10,677 nt of DNA, from the NCBI GenBank assembly GCA_034437215.1, contig DAOTVC010000082.1:1-10677 (forward strand), given 5' to 3'. The stretch is from DAOTVC01 sp034437215 (GTDB taxonomy: Bacteria > Chloroflexota > Anaerolineae > B4-G1 > SLSP01). Each line of letters starts with the position of its first letter. Positions within the stretch are counted from its first letter, which is position 1. Below, one piece after another: positions 1-6,733 of the stretch. The notes under the pieces were generated by a model that saw only the letters and a program-made list of their open reading frames with translations, ran no database searches and was not told the origin of the DNA. Both the position numbers and the translations under genes were made by a program.

Positions 1-22
1 GGCCACTATTCGTAGGTACGAG

Positions 23-96
23 TGGGCGAGCAGAGACTCGAACTCTGGACCTCACGGATGTGAACCGTGCGCTCTAGCCAACTGAGCTACTCACCC
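23..96 (-). tRNA. tRNA-Val, anticodon CAC
   Basis: Read on the minus strand, the sequence folds into a complete cloverleaf. The acceptor stem GGGTGAG/CTCGCCC has one G-T pair. The D arm is GCTC AGTTGGCTA GAGC. The anticodon stem CACGG/CCGTG closes the 7-base loop TTCACAT with U33 and anticodon CAC (plus-strand positions 60-62). The T arm is CAGAG TTCGAGT CTCTG. CAC reads GUG, so this is a valine tRNA. The discriminator base is A (position 23). The CCA end is not encoded (ACT follows), so CCA must be added after transcription. Confidence 0.96.
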
Positions 97-103
97 ACGG
101 GCA

Positions 104-131
104 ATTATAGCACAGCCGCGCCAAATTGCAA
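104..131 (-). promoter_or_regulatory. Promoter of the tRNA-Val gene
   Basis: On the minus strand, TTGCAA (126-131) is followed after 16 bases by a perfect TATAAT (104-109). TGC directly precedes TATAAT, which gives an extended -10 (TGn) motif. The expected transcription start is at about 96-98, at or within two bases of the mature tRNA 5' end. Sigma70-type elements are seen directly; their use is inferred. Confidence 0.8.
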
Positions 132-330
132 CCACAATTAGGCTCCGCATCACCGCGGCATGGAGAGCGTCGGCACGAGGAAGATCACGTCCATGAGCGC
201 ACCCCAACTACCCGCCTGACCAGGTCGAGACTCGCCTTTCGGACGATAGAATCTCCCCCCAACCGATGGAGCATAAGCCCGCATATACGTGTTATTATAG
301 TACTGACTCCGCTGAAAAAGATCTCTTACC

Positions 331-443
331 AGGGAGAGCACGGAGATTTTTGAAGTTAAACTTTATAAAATAGAACTTTCGATTCAACTTTCAGAATAAT
401 CTCCATGGTTTTCTCGGTATTCTCTGTGTCCTCCGTGGTGAAA
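331..443. repeat. AT-rich imperfect inverted repeat of the CACGGAG/CACAGAG type
   Basis: This lies in the gene-free stretch 132-510. CACGGAGATTTTTGAA (339-354) on the plus strand faces a similar arm on the minus strand, CATGGAGATTATTCTGAA (390-407). An AT-rich centre with TTTATAAAATAG lies between them. Outside the right arm the minus strand continues as short purine-rich units (CACCACGGAGGACACAGAG and relatives, 411-443). From memory, strings of this CAC-(A/G)GAG kind recur in intergenic DNA of many environmental bacteria. No ORF of note crosses it. The remaining bases 132-330 and 444-498 show nothing I can name. Confidence 0.4.
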
Positions 444-510
444 TAGAGTTCTCTCCGGTAGAGCCGGTACTTGTCACGACACTTTAGAGTTTTCTTACGA
501 GGGGCTTGTT

Positions 511-1470
511 ATGCAGACACTGCTAACCGTCGTCAAATGGCTTGTGGCTCTACTGGCAGGGTTGCTCTTACTCCTGCTGATCGGCAGCACCATCAATCAC
601 CGATTGCGAATACCGGGTGAAGAGGCTGCCCATCCACCGCCCGGGCAGCTGGTGCCGGTGAATGGGCACCGGCTCCACGTCTACGCGGAAGGGAGAGGTG
701 ATCCGACGCTCGTTTTCCTTTCGGGCAGCGGCACCACCGCCCCTGCGCTGGACTTCAGGGGGCTCTATCGTCTCCTCTCCGACGATTACCGCACGGTCGT
801 CGTGGAGCGGGCCGGGTACGGCTGGAGCGAGGACGGTGGCACCTCCCGCGATATCGAGACGGTGCTCGACGAAAGCCGTCAGGTGTTGACGTCCGCCGGG
901 GAAAGCCCGCCCTATATCCTGCTGCCCCACTCGATGAGCGCCCTGGAAGCCGTCCACTGGGCCCAGCGCTATCCCGACGAAGTGGCTGCTATTATCGGCC
1001 TTGACCCGGCTGTGCCCCCGATCTATGAGCTCATGCCACCGCAGCCTCTGATGCTGGCGCTGATCTCCTTCACCGGCCGGACCGGCCTGTTGCGCCTGGC
1101 GCCCTCTATCTGCCTCGAATCGCCCGCTGCGACCTATCTGACCGAGGTCGAGATGTCCGCCTACTGCTCGATCATGTACCGGCGCCCCTTTACCGCCGAT
1201 ATGCGGGCCGAAGTCGAGGCAACCCAGGCCAACGCCCAACTCGTCGCTGCGGAGGGTATGCCCGAGGTGCCCCTCTACGCCTTCATCTCCAACGGCGACG
1301 GCCAGACCGTGGACAACTGGGGCGAGGTGTTGGCGGCTTACGTCGAGGCCGCCGGCGGCCAGTACAAGATGCTGGACGTGGGCCATTATGTTCATGCTGA
1401 AGCTCCCGATCTGATTGCCGAGGAGGTCCGGGCCTTTTTGCAGCAACACGCAGATTCGTTCACCGAGTGA
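511..1470 (+). CDS. Membrane-anchored alpha/beta hydrolase
   Basis: This is a 319-residue alpha/beta-hydrolase-fold protein. Residues 4-24 form one hydrophobic segment, rich in Leu, after a short N-terminus with Lys9. This should be an uncleaved signal anchor that places the catalytic domain outside the membrane. The domain begins near residue 46 (LVPVNGHRLHVYAEGRGDPTL). The oxyanion region is FLSGSG (69-74), followed by ERAGYGWSED (99-108). The nucleophile is probably Ser141 in PHSMS, where the usual elbow is GxSxG. The catalytic His is probably His292 in DVGHYVH (289-295). The acid is likely Asp263 or nearby, less certainly. The ATG is supported by GAGGGG at 499-504, 7 bases upstream. The gene stands alone. 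Substrate cannot be told from sequence; an ester or a haloalkane-type small molecule is the family norm. Confidence 0.85.
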   Translation: MQTLLTVVKWLVALLAGLLLLLLIGSTINHRLRIPGEEAAHPPPGQLVPVNGHRLHVYAEGRGDPTLVFLSGSGTTAPALDFRGLYRLLSDDYRTVVVERAGYGWSEDGGTSRDIETVLDESRQVLTSAGESPPYILLPHSMSALEAVHWAQRYPDEVAAIIGLDPAVPPIYELMPPQPLMLALISFTGRTGLLRLAPSICLESPAATYLTEVEMSAYCSIMYRRPFTADMRAEVEATQANAQLVAAEGMPEVPLYAFISNGDGQTVDNWGEVLAAYVEAAGGQYKMLDVGHYVHAEAPDLIAEEVRAFLQQHADSFTE

Positions 1471-1589
1471 TGATTTCCGGCACAGTAGCTCTTGGCCTCT
1501 CATCTCGACGGGTCATGACACCCAAGGGGCCTTTGACCTGGGGTTAGAGCGCGAGTAGTCGCTATAACAAGAAGACCGGCACTTGTAGC

Positions 1590-1617
1590 ACCGGGGGAGG
1601 CGAAAAGCCCCCCCGGT
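1590..1617 (+). terminator. GC-rich hairpin downstream of the hydrolase gene
   Basis: ACCGGGGG-A-GGC pairs with GCC-CCCCGGT around the loop GAAAA. The stem has 11 pairs and a single bulged A. The hairpin lies about 120 bases after the hydrolase stop and is stable, but no T-run follows, so a classical intrinsic terminator is not proven. It could stop transcription or protect the 3' end of the message. Confidence 0.45.
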
Positions 1618-1632
1618 TGCGCGCTGTTTAGG

Positions 1633-1686
1633 ACTGAAAGCGAAATAACTTGGGCATTGTAGGTGACTTTCGGGAGCGCTTTCAGT
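1633..1686. repeat. Inverted repeat with an arm shared with 7862-7877
   Basis: ACTGAAAGCG (1633-1642) and CGCTTTCAGT (1677-1686) form a perfect 10-bp inverted repeat with 34 bases between the arms. The left arm continues as CTGAAAGCGAAATAAC (1634-1649). That 16-base string recurs exactly at 7862-7877, just after the stop of the CPBP protease gene. Counting three more matches just upstream, 20 of 22 bases agree. This suggests a dispersed intergenic element. A second perfect inverted pair, AACTTCCCGA (1740-1749) and TCGGGAAGTT (1850-1859), lies further along the same gene-free stretch. Confidence 0.5.
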
Positions 1687-1895
1687 TTGCTTTTGCTCAA
1701 CTTGCTTAATTCGCGTTCCTTAGGGGTTCGTAAAAGTATAACTTCCCGACATCTCTGGAGTTAGGCTGAAACAACGCCTCCTGACTCGTTTGAGGGCTGT
1801 GCGCCTCCAGCACTTCCAGAAGTTCGTTACGCTCCCCAAGCACCCACCCTCGGGAAGTTGTTTTCTTACAGACGCTTAGCACCTCTAAATTGTAT

Positions 1896-1924
1896 TTGAC
1901 TCTCGGCAGCATCGCCCTTAAGAT
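1896..1924 (+). promoter_or_regulatory. Promoter of the ABC exporter operon
   Basis: TTGACT (1896-1901) and TAAGAT (1919-1924) are separated by 17 bases, the best sigma70 spacing. The -35 matches five of six consensus bases and the -10 matches four of six. Transcription would start near 1931, leaving a leader of about 74 bases before the GTG at 2005. Confidence 0.7.
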
Positions 1925-1929
1925 TAGAG

Positions 1930-1968
1930 GCGTGAAACGTGGTCTGGACAACAGCGCACGTTTCACGC
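1930..1968. promoter_or_regulatory. Palindrome at the transcription start of the ABC operon (candidate operator or 5' hairpin)
   Basis: GCGTGAAACGT (1930-1940) and ACGTTTCACGC (1958-1968) form a perfect 11-bp inverted repeat with a 17-base spacer. It begins six bases after the -10 box, so it covers the predicted transcription start. A further TTTCAC (1973-1978) repeats the inner part of the right arm with a 12-base period. The position suits a repressor that blocks initiation. In RNA the same bases would form a strong hairpin at the very 5' end of the message. The regulator is not encoded in the window as far as I can see. Confidence 0.55.
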
Positions 1969-2004
1969 TGTCTTTCACACTCGCACACACGACCGGAGGT
2001 AGAC

Positions 2005-2970
2005 GTGAGTCCATCATCGTCCCTGGTTATCGAGACCCACGGTCTCAGCAAGCACTACGACGAGGTCCAGGCCCTCCAGGCTCTCGATCTGCAGGTCAAG
2101 GAGCACTCCATCTTCGGCTTCCTCGGTCCCAACGGCGCCGGCAAGACGACGACCATCAAGCTGCTCCTGGGCCTCATCCAACCTACCGCCGGCAGCGGCA
2201 CGATCTTCGACTACGACCTGCAACGGGAGAGCATGGAGATCCGCCGGCGTGTCGGCTACCTGGCCCAGAACCCTCGTTACTACGACTACATGACCGCCCG
2301 CGAGACGCTGCGCTTCACCGCCCGTTTCTTCTTCAAAGGGCCCGCAGCCGCCATCGAGCAGCGGGTCGCGGAGACGTTGGGGCTCGTGGGCCTGGAGGAG
2401 AAGGCCGATCGCCCCATCAAGACCTTCTCCGGCGGGGAGTTGCAGCGCCTGGGCATTGCCCAGGCCCAGATCAACTACCCCGACCTGCTGATTCTCGACG
2501 AGCCGGCCGCGAGCCTCGACCCGCAAGGGCGCCGCGACGTCCTGGAGGTGATGGAGCGCCTGCGCAGGTACACCACCATCTTCTACTCCACCCACATCCT
2601 CGACGACGTGCAGCGGGTCAGCGACACCGTGGCCATTCTGAACCATGGAAAGCTGGTGGCTCAAGCGCCCATCGAGGAGCTCCTGGCGGGGTCCGGGGGC
2701 GTCATCTACCAGGTGGGGGTCAAGGGGCCGGCGGATGAAACGCGCGCCCGCGTCTCCGCCCAGCCGTGGGTAGCCTCCCTCACGGAGAAGGAGTACAACG
2801 GGAGGAACGTGTGGCACGTCAGCGTCACGGACGAGGCGGTGGCGGAGGCGCAGCTTCTGCGCCTGATCCTCGCGGATGCGGCGGTGACCGTCACCGACTA
2901 CGGGCGCCAGAAGTACGAGCTGGAGGAGATCTTCTTGAACATCGTGGAGGGGGACGAACGTGACCGGTAA
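2005..2970 (+). CDS. ABC exporter ATP-binding protein (ABC-2 type partner)
   Basis: This 321-residue ATPase drives export through the permease encoded next. It carries every core motif: Walker A GPNGAGKTT (41-49), Q-loop Gln88, signature FSGGE (141-145), Walker B LLILDEP (161-167) with catalytic Glu166, D-loop SLD (170-172) and switch His197 in STH. Signature position 5 is Glu instead of the commoner Gln. A C-terminal extension (about 230-315) holds the EEIFLNIVEGD-type ending usual in this branch. An in-frame GTG at 1939 would add 22 residues. I chose GTG 2005 because GGAGGT (1995-2000) sits four bases before it and the upstream part overlaps the palindrome. The stop overlaps the permease start by 11 bases, so the two are translated together. 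Substrate unknown: lipid, peptide or drug. Confidence 0.93.
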   Translation: MSPSSSLVIETHGLSKHYDEVQALQALDLQVKEHSIFGFLGPNGAGKTTTIKLLLGLIQPTAGSGTIFDYDLQRESMEIRRRVGYLAQNPRYYDYMTARETLRFTARFFFKGPAAAIEQRVAETLGLVGLEEKADRPIKTFSGGELQRLGIAQAQINYPDLLILDEPAASLDPQGRRDVLEVMERLRRYTTIFYSTHILDDVQRVSDTVAILNHGKLVAQAPIEELLAGSGGVIYQVGVKGPADETRARVSAQPWVASLTEKEYNGRNVWHVSVTDEAVAEAQLLRLILADAAVTVTDYGRQKYELEEIFLNIVEGDERDR

Positions 2971-3772
2971 TGCAGTGTTGCAACCCACGCAGGAACGCGG
3001 TTGGCTGAGCGGCTACCGCAACCTGGTCGCCAAGGAGAACGGACACTGGTGGAAGACGGGCCAGTGGTGGACGCAGATCCTCATCTGGGCGGCCATCGTC
3101 AACGGCATGCTGGCGATGGTGATGCTGGTCGCGCCGCAGATGGACGCGGAGGCCGAGGCCATCGCCCTGCCCGAGGCCATCGAGATCTTCTTCGTCTTCG
3201 TTGCGCTGGCTCCCGCCGTGGGGGTCGTGCTCATCGGGCAGGAGGCCATCGTCGAGGAGAAGCAGACGGGCACGGCGGCGTGGGTGCTCTCCAAGCCCGT
3301 CTCCCGCAGCGCCTTCATCCTCTCCAAGTTCACCGCCGACGCCCTCGGGATTCTGGTGACCATGGTGCTGGCGCAGGGGCTCATCGCCTACCTGATCCTC
3401 TACTTCGCGACGGGAGAGTTCCTGCCGCCGGCGGGCTTCGCCGCGGCCCTGGCGCTGGTCTATCTCGCCCTGCTCTTCTACCTCACCCTGACCCTGATGC
3501 TGGGGACGCTCTTCGACTCCCGAGGGCCGGTGATCGGCATCCCCCTGGGGCTGGTCTTCGGCTACCAGCTCGTCCTGGGCATGGTCCCTTGGCTGGTAAA
3601 CGTCATGCCCTGGAACCTCACCATCGGGGTGGGTCCCGACAAACCGTCGCTGGCAGCGACGATCGCGCAGGGCCGGTCCCTCCCCACCCTCGCACCCGTC
3701 ATCGGTACCCTGGCCCTGAGCGTGCTCTTCATCGTGGTCGCCATCTGGCGTTTCAACCGGGAGGAGTTCTAG
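2960..3772 (+). CDS. ABC-2 type exporter permease
   Basis: This 270-residue integral membrane protein is the channel half of the exporter. About six hydrophobic segments can be seen, near residues 38-58, 74-93, 127-149, 157-181, 189-210 and 244-263. The cytosolic stretch EEKQTGTAAWVLSKPVSR (99-116) matches the ABC-2 family pattern (E...GT...LSKPVSR) that contacts the ATPase. The ORF starts at GTG inside the end of the ATPase gene, with GGAGGGGG just upstream (2946-2953). Such overlap implies translational coupling and equal amounts of both subunits. The N-terminus WLSGYRNLVAKENGHWW is typical of the elbow helix before TM1. No separate substrate-binding protein is present, as expected for an exporter. 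Confidence 0.9.
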   Translation: MTGNAVLQPTQERGWLSGYRNLVAKENGHWWKTGQWWTQILIWAAIVNGMLAMVMLVAPQMDAEAEAIALPEAIEIFFVFVALAPAVGVVLIGQEAIVEEKQTGTAAWVLSKPVSRSAFILSKFTADALGILVTMVLAQGLIAYLILYFATGEFLPPAGFAAALALVYLALLFYLTLTLMLGTLFDSRGPVIGIPLGLVFGYQLVLGMVPWLVNVMPWNLTIGVGPDKPSLAATIAQGRSLPTLAPVIGTLALSVLFIVVAIWRFNREEF

Positions 3773-4163
3773 CCTCACCGTCCCAGCTTCGCTCTTCCCA
3801 TGCAAGTGAGTCTGGCTCTCCAGGATTTCGCAGGGTACAACAGGGTCATTTGCCACCCGTTGCCTGCCACAACGCAGGAAAGGTCTGGTACGCCCCACCG
3901 CAGCAGCCATTTGGGCTAGTTTTCGAGCTTCTCACCCCACCACCCGGCGAAACCCAAAAGACCCGTGAGTCTGTGAGACGGGGTGTTCGATCAGCTGCCC
4001 CGCCGGTGGAGCCTCTGGACCTCCGACTGACCGTCCGCCTTCGCGTCAGCGCCCCGGCAAGCGCCTTCCGCCACGCTTGCCGGCAGCAAGGAACTACCAG
4101 ATTTCCCAGCACCTTTGACGCGTGACAGAACAGCGACGCCTACCCGTCCCCCTCCCGTGCATC
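3773..4163. other. Gene-free convergent gap
   Basis: This 391-base stretch lies between the ends of the permease gene (plus) and the MFS gene (minus). Reading frames through it show no recognisable domain. The one clear structure is the hairpin at 4054-4083, listed separately. CCCGT..ACGGG near 3964-3984 is a weak second stem. The sequence between 3790 and 3950 could be remnant DNA, but I cannot assign it. Confidence 0.5.
4054..4083. terminator. Hairpin between convergent genes
   Basis: CCGGCAAGCG (4054-4063) and CGCTTGCCGG (4074-4083) form a perfect 10-bp stem with a 10-base loop. It sits about 80 bases beyond the MFS stop and 280 beyond the permease stop. It could end transcription from either side. 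There is no T-run on either strand, so this is a structural call only. Confidence 0.45.
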
Positions 4164-5513
4164 TCAAGAGACAGATTGGGAGTGGGTGCGCGCCTCACCC
4201 CGCGTCACGCCACTCATGGTAATGGAAGCCAGCACGAAGAAGATCACCGGCATCAGCAGGACCAGCCCGTAGTTCGCGGTTCGCTCGATGACCTGCCCAC
4301 TCAACACGGGACCTGTGATTGCTGCCAGTTGCGATGCAATGTAGTAGAAACCGGTGTAGGTGCCGATGTTGGCGTCACTGCTTGCGCTATCAATGACCAT
4401 AGGCAGCGAATTGATGTTAACCATTGCCCAAGCACATCCCCCCAACGCTAGAGCAGTTCCGATAACATAGATATTGGGGAGCAAATAGCCCAGCAACAAC
4501 AGGCCGGCAAAGACCACCAGCCCAATAGTGATGGTCTTGCGGCGGCCCAGGCGTCCTGCAATGTACCCGCTGGGTATGGCAAAGAGAATGAAGGTGATAT
4601 ACGAGATGCTGGACAGCAAAGCTGCTTGGTTCTCCCTAATTCCCAGGATGTTTACTCCGTAGGAGGTAAAGAAGGTCTCGATGGCATTGTAACCCACGAA
4701 CCATAAGAAGATGGAGAGCATGAGCAGCAGGAGACTCACAATAGAAGCACCGCCGATCTGGCGGACTCCCTTGAGCGCACTCAAGGCCTCCTCACCTTCA
4801 CGCACCTCCCCCTCTTCACTCAGGTCACGCGGCTCCTGTACGAAAAAGAACAGCATCACGACCGCCAACGCCATCAATACGCCGCTCACGATAAAGGGCA
4901 ACGCGATATTGACATCGTAGAGGAAGGCCCCTACCAGGGTGATGATGACGCCCCCTAACCCACCCATCAGGTTGATGACACCGTTGGCCTGGCTCCGCAG
5001 CGGCGAAGGCGTGAGGTCAGGCATGAGCGAGATGACCGGGGTGCGGAATCCGGCCATGGCGGTGATGAAGATACCTACAGAGATGATGAAGAGAGAGAGG
5101 GGTTGCCGCAGCTCATCGGTCATCCCACTGAGCTCAGGAGGGATCATGCGCACGATGAAGGGGATAAAGATGAAGGCGAGAATGGAGATCGGTGCCAGGG
5201 CGGCGATAAAGGGTTTGCGGCGCCCTCCCACCTTCGGTAACCAGATGCGGTCACTCCATAGTCCAATGAGGGGCAGGAGAAAGAGCGCCACAATGTTATC
5301 CACAGTCATGATAAAGCCGGTGAGTCCCGGCCCGAGGCCAAAGCCGTTGGCCCGTGTGGCAAGACTTGCATCGAAGAGGGGGTTGCCGGCCTGGAGAAAG
5401 ATGGGCACGTAGTCGTTGTAGAGCTTCCACATCACGCTCGTGCCGAAGAAGCCAAAACCGATGAGGAGTGTCTTCTTGTAGTCCAGTTTGAGATCGGGAG
5501 CGGGGCTGTCCAT
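4164..5513 (-). CDS. MFS transporter, GPH/SLC45-like (sugar:cation symporter type)
   Basis: This 449-residue protein has about 12 membrane segments in two halves, split by the acidic cytosolic loop QEPRDLSEEGEVREGEE (226-242). The loop 2-3 motif GLWSDR (84-89) followed by GGRRKP (96-101), its echo AGRLGRRK (319-326) in the second half, and GTYTGFYYIASQLAAITGP (384-402) point to the sugar-transporter branch that includes SLC45 sucrose symporters and GPH permeases. The likely job is proton-coupled uptake of a sugar or glycoside, but the substrate is not evident. The ORF is open further upstream. I chose ATG 5513 because AAGGAAGG lies nine bases before it and the first transmembrane segment follows naturally. 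No glycosidase or regulator neighbours it. Confidence 0.85.
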   Translation of the reverse strand: MDSPAPDLKLDYKKTLLIGFGFFGTSVMWKLYNDYVPIFLQAGNPLFDASLATRANGFGLGPGLTGFIMTVDNIVALFLLPLIGLWSDRIWLPKVGGRRKPFIAALAPISILAFIFIPFIVRMIPPELSGMTDELRQPLSLFIISVGIFITAMAGFRTPVISLMPDLTPSPLRSQANGVINLMGGLGGVIITLVGAFLYDVNIALPFIVSGVLMALAVVMLFFFVQEPRDLSEEGEVREGEEALSALKGVRQIGGASIVSLLLLMLSIFLWFVGYNAIETFFTSYGVNILGIRENQAALLSSISYITFILFAIPSGYIAGRLGRRKTITIGLVVFAGLLLLGYLLPNIYVIGTALALGGCAWAMVNINSLPMVIDSASSDANIGTYTGFYYIASQLAAITGPVLSGQVIERTANYGLVLLMPVIFFVLASITMSGVTRGEARTHSQSVS

Positions 5514-5878
5514 AGATAAGAACCTTCCTTTTCGCATGGTGAATGTTGGCTGCGCGACGCTCGTGTAGTTGTAGCATAGATGCCCAACGAGGCAAGTTGC
5601 AGGGTTGACGTCTCCTACGCCTCCCAAACTCGCTTATCCCGGCTGAAAACCCGCGCCTTCGACGATGGTCTGGGGCTCGATATGCTGCTGACCGAGGCCC
5701 CCAACCGGTGAATGCCACCCCACCCCTGTCTGGAGAGAGCCTTTGCTTTTAGCTCCAATCGGTTTATGATCTGGAAGGCGCTTTTGACATCTTCGATCTG
5801 CTCGCGAGGCTGATGGCGTTGAGCATAATAGTCGGGCTTTACCGGCAACCAGAAGCTTAACTCGAACAAGGAGAGAGG
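5514..5878. other. Divergent intergenic region between MFS and GNAT genes
   Basis: This 365-base gap must hold the promoters of both flanking genes. On the minus strand TATGCT lies about 50 bases before the MFS ATG, with only a poor -35. On the plus strand CATAAT (5824-5829) could be a -10 for the GNAT gene, again without a good -35; TTGACA at 5784-5789 is too far away. A short plus-strand frame near 5640-5710 reads LKTRAFDDGLGLDMLLTEAP, which looks protein-like but has no start and meets a stop. It may be a decayed gene end. Confidence 0.4.
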
Positions 5879-6733
5879 ATGACCACCCTTGAGACGACGC
5901 ATACAACCGTACACATGCAGGCCATGTCCGCCCCAGACTTGAGCCGTGCGGCTGCTTTGATCGCCGAGAGCTTCCGGGAGGAAGGCTTCACTCGCAACAC
6001 GCTCGATCTATCCACGCCGGCGCAACAAGCACGCTTCACCGAGGCGGTGGAGTTGCGGTTGTTACTCAGTCGGGCTCGTGGAGAGGAGTTTGTCGTGGCG
6101 ACCATCGGGGAAACCCTGGTTGGGATCGCCATTGTCAAACCGCCCGCGCCAGAGGCGTTGCCCTGGTACCGGCAAGCGGGTATCGTACTGCGGCGTGTGC
6201 CCCGATTGCTCGGCCTGCTCAAGGACGCCTACTTGGGGCGGATCGTGCAATTCATACCCACGGCGAAGTTGTCCGTCCCCTTGCCACAACCCTACTACAC
6301 GTTGGACGTCCTGGCCGTCGCGCCGGATCATCAGGGGCAGGGCATCGCCCGGCAGCTGGTGGAACACGTTCACGCCCAATGCGATGAAGACGAGCAAGCG
6401 TCGGGCTGCTACCTGCTCACGGGCGATGAAAAGAACACGCAAATCTACCGGCGCTTCGGGTACAGAGTGGTCGAAGCCAAACAAGGCGGCCCGGTGACGG
6501 CCTGGCACATGTTCCGCCCCCATCCTGCGCGCGATGCGGAGGCGCTCTTCGCTGCCCTGCGGGAAGCGGCGCCGGCGACTTCCCCGGCGCGCTGGCGAAA
6601 ACTGGCGCTGCCCATCCTCGGCATGGTAGGAGCGCTCCTCGGACTGGCGCTGCTTTGGCGCCGGCTCCACTCGCGTGAACCGCTGATGGGCTTGCAATGG
6701 CGCTTCTGGCGACGGGCAACGTCCCGGAATTAG
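5879..6733 (+). CDS. GNAT-family N-acetyltransferase with C-terminal membrane anchor
   Basis: This is a 284-residue acetyl-CoA-dependent acyltransferase. The GNAT core runs from about 15 to 215. Strand beta4 and the acetyl-CoA pyrophosphate loop are YTLDVLAVAPDHQGQGIAR (140-158), with the Q/RxxGxG/A motif as QGQGIA (152-157). Motif B follows: CYLLTGDEKNTQIYRRFGYRVVE (177-199), including the usual N..IY...GY. A proline/alanine-rich linker leads to one hydrophobic helix, LALPILGMVGALLGLALLW (242-260), and a basic tail rich in Arg and Trp. Most GNATs are soluble, so this tail anchor is unusual and suggests work at the inner face of the membrane. AAGGAG (5868-5873) five bases before ATG fixes the start. 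The acceptor substrate is unknown. It heads a run that includes the CPBP protease. Confidence 0.87.
   Translation: MTTLETTHTTVHMQAMSAPDLSRAAALIAESFREEGFTRNTLDLSTPAQQARFTEAVELRLLLSRARGEEFVVATIGETLVGIAIVKPPAPEALPWYRQAGIVLRRVPRLLGLLKDAYLGRIVQFIPTAKLSVPLPQPYYTLDVLAVAPDHQGQGIARQLVEHVHAQCDEDEQASGCYLLTGDEKNTQIYRRFGYRVVEAKQGGPVTAWHMFRPHPARDAEALFAALREAAPATSPARWRKLALPILGMVGALLGLALLWRRLHSREPLMGLQWRFWRRATSRN

Noticed and set aside
568..1503. 311-residue open frame on the minus strand opposite the hydrolase gene
   Set aside because: It is antisense to a gene with clear hydrolase motifs and a ribosome site, and its own sequence is His/Gly/Arg-rich without domain character. Long antisense frames are expected at high GC.
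1939..2004. Upstream GTG start for the ABC ATPase
   Set aside because: The extra 22 residues overlap the palindrome and have no ribosome site, whereas GGAGGT stands four bases before GTG 2005.
1706..2017. 103-residue minus-strand frame across the ABC promoter region
   Set aside because: It starts inside the ABC leader and coding region, covers the promoter and palindrome, and shows no family motif. Parts read plausibly, but there is no ribosome site to support it.
2014..2988. 324-residue open frame on the minus strand opposite the ABC ATPase
   Set aside because: The plus strand has every ABC motif; the antisense product has no recognisable fold.
2891..4125. Long open frames on both strands over the permease and the gap after it
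   Set aside because: They are Arg/Gly/His-rich shadows of the permease gene. The parts extending into 3773-4125 contain no domain.
5615..5914. 99-residue minus-strand frame between the MFS and GNAT genes, considered as a transposase remnant
   Set aside because: It overlaps the GNAT start, has no ribosome site and shows no catalytic triad or helix-turn-helix that I can identify.
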